DNA of 64,000 nt from Streptomyces antarcticus (GCF_026627255.1 NZ_JAPNLM010000001.1:1-64000); one strand, 5' to 3'. Shown: positions 19,479 through 29,289, numbered from the stretch's first letter. Notes: generated by a model not told the origin, from the letters alone. A program made the numbers and translations.

Positions 19479-21125
19479 TCACGAACCCTGGGGCTGGCGG
19501 GCCGAGTTGGTGTCCAGGCGCGGCCCCTTGGAGAGGAACTCCGACCACGCGATGGGCACCATCGCCGGAACGACCGTCCCGTAGCCCAGCCGGATCTGTG
19601 CCTGGCTGGCCTCGGGGCGGACGTCCGCCCCGTCCTTGGCCTGCTCCTCCGGCGCGCCGATCTTCGACTTCTCGCTGTCGCTGTCGCCGTTGGCCTGGAC
19701 GGCGTACCGCAGTCCGGTGTCGGTGACGAGGAAGAGGGAGCCGCCGGCCGTCGTCTGCCGGCCCTGGACCTGCGTGTAGAGCAGCCCGGAGCCCGGGGTG
19801 ACGTACGCGCTGGTGCCGCTGGCCGTGATGTCGACGGGGAAGGCCGGGCCGGCCCAGGTGCTCAGGGTCGCGTTGCCCTGGCCGTCGACCGCGCGGAGCA
19901 CGGCGCAGACGGTGTCGCGGTGGGCCGCGCCGTCCGGCTGGGCGGTGGCGTCCGGCCGGGCGGTGGCGTTCGCGGTGGCGTTCGGCTGGGCGGTGGCGTT
20001 CGGCCGGGCCGCGCCGGCGGGTGCGGTCTGGTTGACCCGCTCCGGCTTGCGCTGCGGCCAGCGGACGCCGCCTGCGAAGGGGCCGGCGTCCGGGGCGAGG
20101 GCCTGGAGGTCGATCTCGCGGGCCTTGCCGTTCATGTTGAGGCCGTCGGTCTCGGGCGCGGAGATCAGCAGCCAGGCGGCGAACTCCGAGACCGGGGCGA
20201 CCTTTCCGGGCAGGACCACGTAGAACTGCGTGCCGGAGCCGGTCTGGGCCGTGAGCACCATGCCGACCTTGTTGTCCGCGGTGGCCAGGCCCGTGACGTC
20301 GGCGTTGGCGCCGGCCTTGGCGGGCAGCTGCGGGAAGGCGAGGTCGTCGCCGGCGGCGAGGGTGTTCAGCCACTCCTCGGTGACCTGCTGCGGGGTGGCG
20401 CCGGTGCCGACCAGGGCGGTGGTCATCGTCCCGGCGGCCGCGGTGCCCTCCGGGAACCTGTACTTCGTCCCCGTCGCGTCGACCAGGTAGCGCTCCTTGC
20501 CCGGCCCGGTGCTCTGCACGTACAGCGACTGGGTCTCGCCGACCCGGCGCTGGTCGTCGAGGACGCGCGCCTCGCGGTCCGCGAGGACGAACGTGGCCGT
20601 CTGCACGCCGCGGCCGTTGCCGCCGGGCTGCTGGCAGACCGCCCAGCGCTTGGCCTTGCCGGCGTCCTCCTTCGCGGGGAGCCGGTCGGGGGCGTACGGG
20701 ATGCCGATGATGGGGCCTCGCGGCGGTTTGCCCTGGTCCAGGACCTTGTCCTCGACCTGGACCACCTTGGACTTCGACCCGTTGAGCAGGAGCCGGGCGG
20801 AGGCGAGGTTCAGCACCGGGTGCAGTCGGGGCTGGTCCTTGCCGTTGACCTTGGTCGTCAGGACCACGTAGCGGGTCGTCGACTGCTTGCCGACGATGAC
20901 CTGGGTGCCGGGCTGGGCCCAGCCCTTGGGCGCGGTCGGCTTGAACATGCCCCAGGCGCCGAATCCGGCGACGATGAGCGCGCCGATGACCAGCCCCGGG
21001 ACGACCGCGCGCAGCGGGCGCGGCGCGCCCTCCTCGGTCCCCGTCGCGGAGGGCTGGAGGAACGCGGCCACCGTGCGCCGCTTCGCGAAGGTGTACGCGT
21101 TGAGCTCATCACGTCGTGATGCCAT
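19479..21125 (-). CDS. eccB: ESX type VII secretion protein EccB
   Basis: EccB is a core membrane component whose periplasmic domain sits over the ESX channel. The 548-residue protein begins with the family N-terminus (SRRDELNAYTFAKRR), has one transmembrane helix at about 42-62, and a large extracytoplasmic region. A linker of imperfect six-residue repeats (ATAQPN-like), about residues 371-398, is encoded by 18-bp DNA repeats, which is unusual. The ATG at 21125 is followed by a gene order eccB-mycP with a 10-nt gap, a likely operon. Confidence 0.93.
   Translation of the reverse strand: MASRRDELNAYTFAKRRTVAAFLQPSATGTEEGAPRPLRAVVPGLVIGALIVAGFGAWGMFKPTAPKGWAQPGTQVIVGKQSTTRYVVLTTKVNGKDQPRLHPVLNLASARLLLNGSKSKVVQVEDKVLDQGKPPRGPIIGIPYAPDRLPAKEDAGKAKRWAVCQQPGGNGRGVQTATFVLADREARVLDDQRRVGETQSLYVQSTGPGKERYLVDATGTKYRFPEGTAAAGTMTTALVGTGATPQQVTEEWLNTLAAGDDLAFPQLPAKAGANADVTGLATADNKVGMVLTAQTGSGTQFYVVLPGKVAPVSEFAAWLLISAPETDGLNMNGKAREIDLQALAPDAGPFAGGVRWPQRKPERVNQTAPAGAARPNATAQPNATANATARPDATAQPDGAAHRDTVCAVLRAVDGQGNATLSTWAGPAFPVDITASGTSAYVTPGSGLLYTQVQGRQTTAGGSLFLVTDTGLRYAVQANGDSDSEKSKIGAPEEQAKDGADVRPEASQAQIRLGYGTVVPAMVPIAWSEFLSKGPRLDTNSARQPQGS
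19931..20013 (-). repeat. 18-bp in-frame tandem repeats in eccB
   Basis: Units of the form CGTYCGGCYGGGCGGTGG (plus strand) occur about 4.5 times, one copy being shortened by 6 bp. They stay in frame and encode ATAQPN/ATARPD-type hexapeptides in the eccB linker. Such arrays can vary in copy number between strains. Confidence 0.8.
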
Positions 21126-21379
21126 GACTGCCTGATTCTCCCCGCACGGCCCGTTCGGTGACCGCGGTCCCCGGGCCTCGATGGTCGGACCGGGCTCCTA
21201 CTATGCCTCCTGACGGACCGTACGAAGGGGCCGGGTAGGGTGGGGCCGCCGTCCAGCGACTTCCGGAACAGCTCGATCAGGGTGTGCCGGGGCGGATCGG
21301 GGAGGTTCCGGGCCGTGCGGCGGGTGCCGCGCAGCGCCGGAATGCACGGGGTCCTGCCCCGGAAAGGGGAGGTGCGCGA

Positions 21380-22657
21380 GTGATGGCCACCGCGACGCGA
21401 CCGCAGACGGCCTCGGCAGCGCCCGCACGCGGCGGGGTGACACCTCATCCGGAGTCGAGCCCCGGGCGCTTCGGTCCGTTCCGATTGCAACAGCTCGTGC
21501 TGCTCCAGCTCGCCGCCGCGGGCCTGTTGGCGGCCTGGGTGGTCGAACCGCTGCTGCTGGTTCCCGCCGGTGCGCTGGCGCTCGTCCTGGTGGTGCTCGC
21601 CGTCGTACGCCGGCACCAGCGCTCGCTGCCCGAGTGGATCGGCGGCGCGCTCGCCCTGCGCACACGGCGCCGCCGGGCCGCCTCCCTGGCCGTGCCCGCG
21701 GGCACCGAGCCGGGGCTGGCCCCGCTGGTCGAGGCCGATCCGGCGCTGCGCACGCTGACGTTCAGCGACCGCGAGCGGCGGCCGGTCGGCATGATCGGCG
21801 ACGGGACCTTCCTGACCGCGGTCGTCCAGGTGGACACGGACGCCACGGCGCTGCGCCCCGACCGGGCGGCCCGGCCGCTGCCGCTGGGCGTCGTACGGGA
21901 CATCCTCGAAGTGGACGGCATCCGGCTGGAGTCCGCGCAGCTGGTGCAGCACACCCAGCCGGCGCCCGCGCCGCACCTGCCGGCCCGGTCGCTGGCCACC
22001 CGCAACTACGCCCCGTTGCAGGCCCGGACGGGCACCCCGGCGGTGCGGCTGACCTGGATCGCGCTCAAGCTCGACCCCGAACTGTGCCCCGAGGCGGTCA
22101 CCGCGCGCGGCGGCGGTCTCGCGGGCGCCCAGCGGTGCGTGGTGCGGGCGGCGGACCAGCTGGCCAGCCGGCTGGCCGGGGCCGGGTTCACGGCCACCGT
22201 GCTGACCGAGCAGGAGCTGACGGCCGCGCTGGCCACCTCCTCGTGCGCGAACCCGATGGCGATCACGCAGGCGGGCCGCGCCGCCAGTACGGGGCGCCGT
22301 ACGGAGGAGACCTCGCGGACCTGGCGCTGCGACGACCGCCGGCACACCACGTACTGGATCGGCCGCTGGCCGCGGTTGGGCGGCACCGGGGCGGCGGCGC
22401 TGCCGCAGTTCGTGGCGCTGCTCACCTCGATTCCGGCGCTCGCGACGAACTTCAGCCTGACGATGGCCCCGGCGGACCGGCAGGGCGTGACGCTCACCGG
22501 ACACGTCCGGGTGACGGGACGCAGCGATGAGGAACTGGTGGCCGCGCGGCGGGAGTTGGAGCGGACTGCGCGGGGAGTGAAGGCCGGGCTGGTCCGCTTG
22601 GACCGGGAACAGGTACCGGGCCTGCTGGCTTCGCTGCCGCTGGGAGGGGCGCGATGA
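21380..22657 (+). CDS. eccE: ESX type VII secretion protein EccE
   Basis: EccE is the peripheral membrane component of the ESX core. The 425-residue protein has two hydrophobic helices at about 40-78 followed by an arginine-rich cytoplasmic stretch and a mixed domain of the EccE type. The GTG at 21380 (or the adjoining ATG at 21383) has GGGGAGG at good spacing; the open frame reaches back to 21284 without support. It diverges from eccB and overlaps the next gene by 4 nt (ATGA). Confidence 0.85.
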   Translation: MMATATRPQTASAAPARGGVTPHPESSPGRFGPFRLQQLVLLQLAAAGLLAAWVVEPLLLVPAGALALVLVVLAVVRRHQRSLPEWIGGALALRTRRRRAASLAVPAGTEPGLAPLVEADPALRTLTFSDRERRPVGMIGDGTFLTAVVQVDTDATALRPDRAARPLPLGVVRDILEVDGIRLESAQLVQHTQPAPAPHLPARSLATRNYAPLQARTGTPAVRLTWIALKLDPELCPEAVTARGGGLAGAQRCVVRAADQLASRLAGAGFTATVLTEQELTAALATSSCANPMAITQAGRAASTGRRTEETSRTWRCDDRRHTTYWIGRWPRLGGTGAAALPQFVALLTSIPALATNFSLTMAPADRQGVTLTGHVRVTGRSDEELVAARRELERTARGVKAGLVRLDREQVPGLLASLPLGGAR

Positions 22658-23352
22658 GGGGCGGTTTCGGACTGGTCGGGCCGCGTCGCGCCCGGCACGT
22701 GGTGCCGGCCGCGGACCTGGACGCGCTGGCCCTGCCCGTCGGCGACGACGGGGTCGTGATCGGCGTGGACGCCGAGGGGCGGCCCGCGGTGCTCGGCATC
22801 AACCGGCCGACCCCGTACGAGGTCACGCTCATCGGCGGTGTCTGGACGGCGCAGGTGCTGGCGCTGCGCGCGGCGGCCACGGGCGCGCGCGTGGCGGTGG
22901 AGACCGGGCGCGGTCCGGTGTGGTCGGGACTGGCCCGCGAGGCGGGCGGCGGACAGCAGTGCGTGACCCTGCACGAGGTGGGCCGGGTGCCGCCGCAGGG
23001 CGCCTCGGCCGGCAGCCCGGTGCTGGTGATCCGCGACTGCGGGATGCGGCCGCCGCGCGGCCGGGTGGTGGCCGGTCCGTGGCAGTCGGTGCTGACGCTG
23101 CTCCCGTACCTGAGCCCGACGGCCCCCCGGCTGCTCCAGCAGTCCTCGCTGGCGGGCGTGCAGCGGGTGTCGCCGGACGAGGCGGAGCAGATCGGCCGCC
23201 TGATGAACCTGCCGCGGCCGGCGGTGGATTCGCTGCCGACGCTGGGCGACGGCGTGACGCTGTGGTGCACGCCGCGGGACCGGCAGTTCGTGATGACGCA
23301 GGGGACGGACGCGGAGACGGGCCTGCTGGGCGCCGCGCGCCGGATCGACTAG
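22654..23352 (+). CDS. ESX-locus protein of unknown function
   Basis: The 232-residue protein is soluble by composition, with no signal peptide or membrane helix. It starts on an ATGA overlap with eccE, so it is translationally coupled to a structural ESX gene and probably acts with it. Alternating beta-like segments (GVVIGVDAEGRPAVLGI; SPVLVIRDCGM) suggest a compact alpha/beta fold. I recognise no catalytic motif. Orthologues at this position in Streptomyces ESX loci are expected from the conserved order, but I cannot confirm that here. Confidence 0.75.
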   Translation: MRGGFGLVGPRRARHVVPAADLDALALPVGDDGVVIGVDAEGRPAVLGINRPTPYEVTLIGGVWTAQVLALRAAATGARVAVETGRGPVWSGLAREAGGGQQCVTLHEVGRVPPQGASAGSPVLVIRDCGMRPPRGRVVAGPWQSVLTLLPYLSPTAPRLLQQSSLAGVQRVSPDEAEQIGRLMNLPRPAVDSLPTLGDGVTLWCTPRDRQFVMTQGTDAETGLLGAARRID

Positions 23353-23441
23353 GACGCCTTCGTCGTCCTTTCCGTCGCCGTCACGGTCGCCGTCGCGGTC
23401 GCCGTCGCCATATCCGTCACCCTCTCCGTCTCCTTCGGATC

Positions 23442-23502
23442 GGTCCGGCCGGGTCCGTGTGGTCCGGTGCGGTCCGGTGTCGCGTGGTCCGGTGAGGTCC
23501 GG
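23442..23502 (+). repeat. GGTCCGG direct repeats at about 10-bp spacing
   Basis: GGTCCGG (one copy GGTCCGT) begins at 23442, 23452, 23461, 23471, 23486 and 23496, so most copies are one helical turn apart. They lie in the 333-bp gene-free gap before the ParA-like gene. This gap also holds a run of GTCGCC-type hexamers at about 23360-23440; no gene or clear promoter is seen in it. Confidence 0.75.
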
Positions 23503-23685
23503 TGCCGTGCGGCGCGGGCGGCGCGGGGCGCCGGGCGACCGTGTGCGACGTGCGGTGCGGCGGGGTGCGGTGCCGGGTGGGGCAGGGTAGGGGAGGCCGA
23601 CACCGGTGTCGGGGCCCGATTAGGCTGGGCGCGGCCGCGGCGTCGAGGTGGACGCCGGACCGTGTGCGACAGATCAGGAGGACCA

Positions 23686-26211
23686 GTGAGCGGCGATCGG
23701 AACGAGAGGCGCGGCGGGACGTGGGACGTCCCGACGGACGATCAGTCCGACGCGGAGCCCGAGTTGACGGGCGAGTTCACCATCGACTACACCCCGCCGG
23801 CCTGGTACACGCAGGACGCGGCCCCGGCCGCCTCGGTACCGGGTCTGCCCGAGGGGAGCGGCTTCGAGCCGCACCGCCCGGCGGACGCGGCCCCGGCGCA
23901 GCGGATCGCTCCGCCGGCTCCCAGGCCCCCGTCGGACGGCGCCGGTCAGCCGGTGGCGCCGCCGGTGCCGGTGGCGCCCTCCGCCCCGGAGGCGGATCCG
24001 AGGCCGGCCCCGATGCCTGTGCCGGTGACGCCGTTCGTGCCCGTGCCGGCTCCCGGGGCTCCGGCCGCGGTCGAGCCCCCGGACCCGTACCGGGTGCCGG
24101 CGGCCGCGCCCGAGGTACTGGCTCCCGCACCGGCGCCGGTGGCCGAGACGCCTACCCCCGCGCCCGCCCCGTACGGGGTACAGGCTCCCGTCCCCGGTGC
24201 CGGTCTCGGGCCGGAGGCTCCGGAGCGGGTCGAGGTACCCGCGCCCGACCCGCACCGAGCCCCGGTCCCGCCGCCCTCGGCGGCGCCCCGCGAGGACGCG
24301 CCGGTCCAGGCCGCACCGGTCACGGACACGCCGGTCCGGCCCGCGCCGTACGGAGACGCGCCCGTCCAGGCCGCGCCGTACCAGGACGCGCCCCACCCCG
24401 CGCCGTACCAGGACGCGGTGCCGGTCGGCGGCGCCGCCGAAGCCCTGGCTCCGGCGCCGGTCGAGCCGGCGCCGGTCGAGCCGGCGCCGGTCGAGCCTTC
24501 GGCGACCGACCCGTACCCGGCACCCGGCCCCACTTCCGCCGTGGGCCCCGTACCCGGCCCGTACCAGGACGCCGTCCCGGCCCCGGTGGACGCCCTACCG
24601 CCGCACCCCGCACCCGGCCCGGCCGGGACCGGCGCACCCGGCCCGTACCAGGGCGCCGTCCCGGCCCCGGTGGACGTCGTCCCGGCGCCCGCGCCCGGGT
24701 CCGCGGGTGCTCCCGCGGAGACCCCGTTCGGGGGAACCCCCGCGCCGGGGGCGGGGGTTCCGGTCGGGCACGCGGAGGTTCCGCAGCCCGGCCCGGAGCA
24801 CTCGTTCGGGGGCCCCGGCGGGGAGCTTCCGTCGCTGCCGCCCACGTTCGCGGCGCAGGACGCGTACCCGTATCCGTACCCGCCGCAGCCCCAGCCGCAG
24901 TCCCAGGCCCAGGCCCCCGCCCCGCAGCACGACCCCCGGTCCCCCGCGCAGTGGCCCGGCGACCAGCACCCGCACCCGCACGCGCAGCCCCAGCCGCAGC
25001 CCCCGCACGACGCCCGCTACTCCTCGGGGCAGGGCACCGGCGGGGCGCCGCTCGGCTACACGGCCGCCGTCGAGCTGTCCTCGGACCGCCTGCTGCGCAC
25101 CAAGCAGAAGTCCAGGAACAACAACAGCGGCGGCGGTGTCGGAAGCCGGTTCCGCTTCGGCGGCAAGGCGGCCGAAGCGGAGCGCCAGCGCAAGCTGGAG
25201 CTGATCCGCACCCCGGTCATGTCCTGCTACCGCATCGCCGTCATCAGCCTCAAGGGCGGCGTCGGCAAGACCACGACGACCACCGCCCTCGGCGCCACGC
25301 TGGCCACCGAGCGTCAGGACAAGATCCTCGCGATCGACGCGAACCCCGACGCCGGCACCCTGGGCCGCCGCGTCCGCCGTGAGACCGGCGCGACGATCCG
25401 GGACCTGGTCCAGGCGATCCCTTACCTGAACTCGTACATGGACATCCGCCGCTTCACCTCGCAGGCGCCCTCCGGGCTGGAGATCATCGCCAATGACGTG
25501 GACCCGGCCGTCTCGACGACCTTCAACGACGAGGACTACCGCCGCGTCATAGAGACGCTCGGCCGCCAGTACCCGATCATCCTCACCGACTCGGGCACCG
25601 GGCTCCTCTACTCCGCCATGCGCGGCGTCCTGGACCTGGCCGACCAGCTGATCATCATCTCGACGCCGTCCGTGGACGGTGCCAGCAGCGCCAGCACCAC
25701 CCTCGACTGGCTCTCCGCCCACGGCTACGCCGACCTCGTGTCGCGTTCCCTCACCGTCATCTCGGGGGTCCGCGAGACCAGCAAGATGATCAAGGTCGAG
25801 GACATCGTGCAGCACTTCGAGACCCGCTGCCGCGGTGTGGTCGTGGTGCCGTTCGACGAGCACCTCGCGGCCGGCGCCGAGGTCGACCTCGACATGCTGC
25901 GGCCCAAGACCCGCGAGGCGTACTTCCACCTCTCCGCGCTGGTGGCCGAGGACTTCTCCCGGGCCCAGCAGCAGGCCGCGCAGACTCACTGGGGCGCTCC
26001 GCAGCAGCCCCACCAGCCCCACCCGCAGCCCCAGGGCCCGGCCCAGCCGTCCCCGTACGGGCCGCCCCAGGGCCAGCCCCCGTACCAGCAGCCTCCGCAG
26101 CCCTACGGACAGCCCTACCCGCAGCCCGGCCAGCCCTGGCAGCAGCCCCCGGCCCCGCAGCAGCACCCCCCGCAGCCCTCCCAGCCCCCGCGCGACCCGC
26201 GCCTCGGCTGA
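23686..26211 (+). CDS. ParA/MinD-like ATPase with Pro-rich arms, ESX locus
   Basis: The 841-residue protein has a short conserved N-terminus ([16 protein letters not shown] at about 26-41) and a Pro/Ala-rich disordered region to about residue 460. Next is a ParA/MinD-type ATPase with the deviant Walker A KGGVGKTT (about 522-529) and the [12 protein letters not shown] switch, and then a Pro/Gln-rich tail. The GTG at 23686 has AGGAGG 4 nt upstream. Such ATPases occur in ESX loci and may position or regulate the machine, though the role is not established. It ends the ESX block and faces ribF across a long terminator. Confidence 0.85.
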   Translation: MSGDRNERRGGTWDVPTDDQSDAEPELTGEFTIDYTPPAWYTQDAAPAASVPGLPEGSGFEPHRPADAAPAQRIAPPAPRPPSDGAGQPVAPPVPVAPSAPEADPRPAPMPVPVTPFVPVPAPGAPAAVEPPDPYRVPAAAPEVLAPAPAPVAETPTPAPAPYGVQAPVPGAGLGPEAPERVEVPAPDPHRAPVPPPSAAPREDAPVQAAPVTDTPVRPAPYGDAPVQAAPYQDAPHPAPYQDAVPVGGAAEALAPAPVEPAPVEPAPVEPSATDPYPAPGPTSAVGPVPGPYQDAVPAPVDALPPHPAPGPAGTGAPGPYQGAVPAPVDVVPAPAPGSAGAPAETPFGGTPAPGAGVPVGHAEVPQPGPEHSFGGPGGELPSLPPTFAAQDAYPYPYPPQPQPQSQAQAPAPQHDPRSPAQWPGDQHPHPHAQPQPQPPHDARYSSGQGTGGAPLGYTAAVELSSDRLLRTKQKSRNNNSGGGVGSRFRFGGKAAEAERQRKLELIRTPVMSCYRIAVISLKGGVGKTTTTTALGATLATERQDKILAIDANPDAGTLGRRVRRETGATIRDLVQAIPYLNSYMDIRRFTSQAPSGLEIIANDVDPAVSTTFNDEDYRRVIETLGRQYPIILTDSGTGLLYSAMRGVLDLADQLIIISTPSVDGASSASTTLDWLSAHGYADLVSRSLTVISGVRETSKMIKVEDIVQHFETRCRGVVVVPFDEHLAAGAEVDLDMLRPKTREAYFHLSALVAEDFSRAQQQAAQTHWGAPQQPHQPHPQPQGPAQPSPYGPPQGQPPYQQPPQPYGQPYPQPGQPWQQPPAPQQHPPQPSQPPRDPRLG

Positions 26212-26280
26212 CGGGGACGCGGCTCGCGGCACGCGGCACACGCCCGGAGCAGTACGTACACCGGGTCGCGCACAGCAGCG

Positions 26281-26321
26281 CGGAGGGCCCGTACCACCCC
26301 CGGGGTGGTACGGGCCCTCCG
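26281..26321. terminator. 20-bp perfect bidirectional terminator
   Basis: A perfect 20-bp inverted repeat with a 1-nt centre (so a loop of about 5 nt in RNA) lies between the ends of the ParA-like gene (26211) and ribF (26340). It serves both strands. Confidence 0.9.
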
Positions 26322-26339
26322 CGTTCCGGCGCGGCGGCG

Positions 26340-27296
26340 TCAGCGCTCCGAGTCGTACGCCTCGGTCAGCACCCGCGCCCGCTTCACGTCGTCCGCGATC
26401 GCCTCCAGCAGCCCGTCGAGCGACTCGAACTTCGCCATCCCGCGCACGTAGGCGAGGAAGTCGACGGCCACGTGCATGCCGTACAGGTCCAGCCCGACGC
26501 GGTCGATGGCGTACGCCTCCACGGTCCGCTCGGTGGCGTCGAACTGCACGTTCGTACCGACCGAGATCGCCGCGGGCATCCGCTCGCCGTCCGCGGTCAG
26601 CCAGCCCGCGTACACCCCGTCCGCCGGGATCGCCGTGTGCGGCTGCGTCTCGACGTTGGCCGTCGGGTAGCCCAGCTCGCGTCCGCGCTGCGCACCGCGC
26701 ACCACGACGCCCTCGACCCGGTGCGGGCGGCCCAGGATCTCGCCCGCGCCCTCCATGTCGCCCTCGGCTACGAGCCTGCGCGCCAGCGTGGAGGAGAACG
26801 GCACCCCGCCGCCCGCCTCGCCCCGCTCGACCAGGTCCACGACCTCGACCTCGTAGTCGTACGTGGCGCCCAGCTCGCGCAGGAAGTCGACGTTCCCCGC
26901 GGCCCGGTGGCCGAAGCGGAAGTTCGGACCCTCGATGACGGCGCGCGCGTGCAGCTTGTCGACGAGCACCTTCACGATGAAGTCGGCCGGGGACAGCTGC
27001 GAGAACTCCGCCGTGAACGGCAGGATCAGCAGCGCGTCCACGCCCAGCCCGGCCATCAGTTCGGCGCGCCGGTCGTACGCGGCCAGGATCGGCGGGTGGC
27101 TGCCGGGGCGGACGACCTCGCTGGGGTGCGGGCTGAAGGTGACGACGACGGACGGGACGCCCAGCGCGCGCGCCTCGGCCACGGCCCGTCCGATGATGAG
27201 CTGATGACCGCGGTGCACACCGTCGTAGGAGCCGATGGTGACGACGCTGCGTCCCCAGTCCTGGGGGATGTCCTCCAAGCCACGCCAGCGCTGCAC
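26340..27296 (-). CDS. ribF: Bifunctional riboflavin kinase/FAD synthetase
   Basis: RibF phosphorylates riboflavin to FMN and adenylylates it to FAD. The 318-residue protein has an N-terminal nucleotidyltransferase domain (GSYDGVHRGHQ at about 22-32; VTFSPHP) and a C-terminal kinase domain (GRELGYPTANV, with the PTAN motif). The start is GTG at 27296 with GAGGAG 8 nt upstream. In Streptomyces it stands near truB; here a gap of about 600 bp separates them. Confidence 0.95.
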   Translation of the reverse strand: MQRWRGLEDIPQDWGRSVVTIGSYDGVHRGHQLIIGRAVAEARALGVPSVVVTFSPHPSEVVRPGSHPPILAAYDRRAELMAGLGVDALLILPFTAEFSQLSPADFIVKVLVDKLHARAVIEGPNFRFGHRAAGNVDFLRELGATYDYEVEVVDLVERGEAGGGVPFSSTLARRLVAEGDMEGAGEILGRPHRVEGVVVRGAQRGRELGYPTANVETQPHTAIPADGVYAGWLTADGERMPAAISVGTNVQFDATERTVEAYAIDRVGLDLYGMHVAVDFLAYVRGMAKFESLDGLLEAIADDVKRARVLTEAYDSER

Positions 27297-27837
27297 TGTG
27301 ACCGCTCCTCGCCCGAACCCGTGTGGACCCTGTACCGATTGCCGATTGCCGGTCTAAGACTGCCATGCCGGTGGCCGCTGCCCCGCATCGGCATCGGACT
27401 AGGAGACCTGCCGTGTCAGGTCGTCACGTCCCGTGCGCGACGGCCCTGCCGGGGGTCTCCACCGTCCGCCGCGCGCTCGGCCCCGGCGGGGCGGCCGCCT
27501 CCGCTTCCGCCCGCGCCGGCCAGCCGGCCATCAGTGAACGAAGGCCGGGTGCCGCGGGGCCGGCTCGACGGTCCGCCGCTCGAACACGGCCGGGCCGCCC
27601 GGGGCCCGCAGCAGCTGAGTACGGGCAGGCCGTGAGCAGGGCTTCCGCGGGCAGCCGGGAGCCGTGCCGGGGGTCGCGGAAGCAGGCGAGGGCGTCGGGG
27701 AGGCAGCGGCTTCGTGATCAGCACGAACAGCACGCGAGGCGAACGCGCCCCCTTTCGCTCCCTCCATTCACTCCGAGCGCCTGCTCGGACGGGTGAATAC
27801 AGGCGCCCGGGTGGATAGAGACCTACCCGAGGGGGGT
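27297..27837. other. Intergenic stretch without a supported gene
   Basis: This 541-bp stretch between ribF and the truB terminator has open frames on both strands, but they are rich in Arg, Pro and Ala with no family pattern or good ribosome site. Short remnants of a lost gene are possible, as several Streptomyces have a gene here. Promoter elements for ribF must lie in the part next to 27300. Confidence 0.5.
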
Positions 27838-27881
27838 CGTGGAGCGGTGAGCGGCGATCGATGTGCGCTCACCGCTCCACG
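27838..27881 (-). terminator. truB terminator hairpin
   Basis: A perfect 16-bp stem (CGTGGAGCGGTGAGCG and its complement) with a 12-nt loop begins 12 nt after the truB stop codon. Confidence 0.85.
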
Positions 27882-27892
27882 TCAATCGGCGC

Positions 27893-28801
27893 TCAGGCGA
27901 AGACCGCGAGGGACTTCGCCTTCCCGCCCTTGCCCTCCACGAGCCCGAGCAGCCGGCCATCCGGCCCGTAGACCGCGACCGTCCGGCCGTCCCCGTACTC
28001 CTGCGGCATCTCGATCCGCACGCCGTTGGCGAGCAGCGAGGCCCGTCGGGCGTCCAGGTCCCAGCGCGGGAAGGCCGCTGCGGCCGCCTCGCCGATCGGC
28101 ATGACGGTCAGCTCCTCCTGGAGCTGGTCCAGCGTCCGCGCCCGGTCGATCTTGTACGGGCCCACCCGGGTGCGCCGGAGCGCCGTCAGGTGTCCGCCCA
28201 CGCCGAGGTCGGCGCCGAGGTCGCGGGCGAGGGCGCGGATGTACGTACCGCTGGAGCAGACGACGGAGACGACGAGGTCGACGACCTTGGTGCCGTCCTC
28301 GGCCTCCGCCTCCCGCATGTCGTACACCTGGAACGACGAGACGGTGACCGGTCTGGCCGGGATCTCGAAGTCCTCGCCGTCGCGGACGCGCTTGTAGGAG
28401 CGCACGCCCTTGATCTTGATGGCGCTGACCTTCGACGGGACCTGCATGATCGCGCCGGACAGCTTGGCGACACCCGCGTCCACGGCGTCCCGGGTGACCC
28501 CGGTGGCATCCGTGGAGGAGGTCAGTTCGCCTTCGGCGTCGTCCGTCAGGGTGTTCTGGCCCAGCCGGATCGTGCCGAGGTACTCCTTCTCCGTGAGCGC
28601 GAGGTGGCCGAGGAGCTTGGTGGCCTTCTCGACGCCCAGGACCAGCACGCCCGTCGCCATCGGGTCGAGCGTGCCGGCGTGGCCGACGCGGCGGGTCTTG
28701 GCGATCCCCCGCATCTTGGCGACCACGTCGTGCGAAGTGAAACCGGACGGCTTGTCGACGATGACAAGGCCGTCCGGAGTCTTCCCTGCTTCGGTGCTCA
28801 T
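27893..28801 (-). CDS. truB: tRNA pseudouridine(55) synthase
   Basis: TruB makes pseudouridine 55 in the T-loop of tRNAs. The 302-residue protein has the catalytic motif GHAGTLDPMATG (Asp at about residue 46) close to the N-terminus and the family segment SSGTYIRALARDLG. A C-terminal PUA-like domain follows. The ATG at 28801 overlaps the rbfA stop codon (ATGA), indicating coupled translation in the rimP-to-truB block. Confidence 0.95.
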   Translation of the reverse strand: MSTEAGKTPDGLVIVDKPSGFTSHDVVAKMRGIAKTRRVGHAGTLDPMATGVLVLGVEKATKLLGHLALTEKEYLGTIRLGQNTLTDDAEGELTSSTDATGVTRDAVDAGVAKLSGAIMQVPSKVSAIKIKGVRSYKRVRDGEDFEIPARPVTVSSFQVYDMREAEAEDGTKVVDLVVSVVCSSGTYIRALARDLGADLGVGGHLTALRRTRVGPYKIDRARTLDQLQEELTVMPIGEAAAAAFPRWDLDARRASLLANGVRIEMPQEYGDGRTVAVYGPDGRLLGLVEGKGGKAKSLAVFA

Positions 28802-29256
28802 TGCGCGGCTGCGTCCTCGTCGGAGTCGTCGTCCTCGTCGGGCTTCTTGTACGGGTCGGCGTCACCGGCGTACTTCGCGCCGGAGGACACCTCGCGCACC
28901 TGGGCATCGGAGGTCCGTGCCTTCTCGAGGAGGTCCTCGATGGTCTTGGCGTTCTCCGGGAGGGCGTCCGCGACGAAGGTCAGGGTGGGCGTGAACTTGG
29001 TTCCCGCCGCCCGGCCGACCGCGGAGCGCAGAACGCCCTTGGCGCTCTCCAGGCCCGCTGCCGCGCTGGCCCGGTCCTCGTCGTCCCCGTAGACCGTGTA
29101 GAAGACCGTGGCCTCCCGCAGGTCGCCGGTGACCCGGGTGTCCGTGATGGTCACGTGCGTACCGAGGCGGGGGTCCTTGACGCCGCGCTGCAGCTTCTCG
29201 GCCACCACCTCCCGGATGAGGTCCGCCAGCTTCTTCGCCCGCGCATTGTCGGCCAC
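28798..29256 (-). CDS. rbfA: 30S ribosome-binding factor A
   Basis: RbfA is a KH-fold protein that helps late 30S maturation around the 16S 5' end. The 152-residue protein contains the typical DPRLGTHVTITDTRVTGDL segment and an acidic, disordered tail. The GTG at 29256 has AAGGAG 8 nt upstream; the longer open frame starts within the ribosome site region. It overlaps truB by 4 nt. Confidence 0.93.
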   Translation of the reverse strand: MADNARAKKLADLIREVVAEKLQRGVKDPRLGTHVTITDTRVTGDLREATVFYTVYGDDEDRASAAAGLESAKGVLRSAVGRAAGTKFTPTLTFVADALPENAKTIEDLLEKARTSDAQVREVSSGAKYAGDADPYKKPDEDDDSDEDAAAQ

Positions 29257-29289
29257 TGGTCCGTCTCCTTCTTTTTTGCAGACAAGCAA

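Noticed and set aside
23349..23411. Tiny minus-strand frame [20 protein letters not shown] before the ParA-like gene
   Set aside because: It is encoded by hexamer repeats, has only 20 codons, and ends overlapping the stop codon of the gene on the other strand; I see no support for translation.
23467..23685. Longer N-terminus for the ParA-like protein
   Set aside because: The extension is encoded by the GGTCCGG repeats; the GTG at 23686 has an ideal AGGAGG site.
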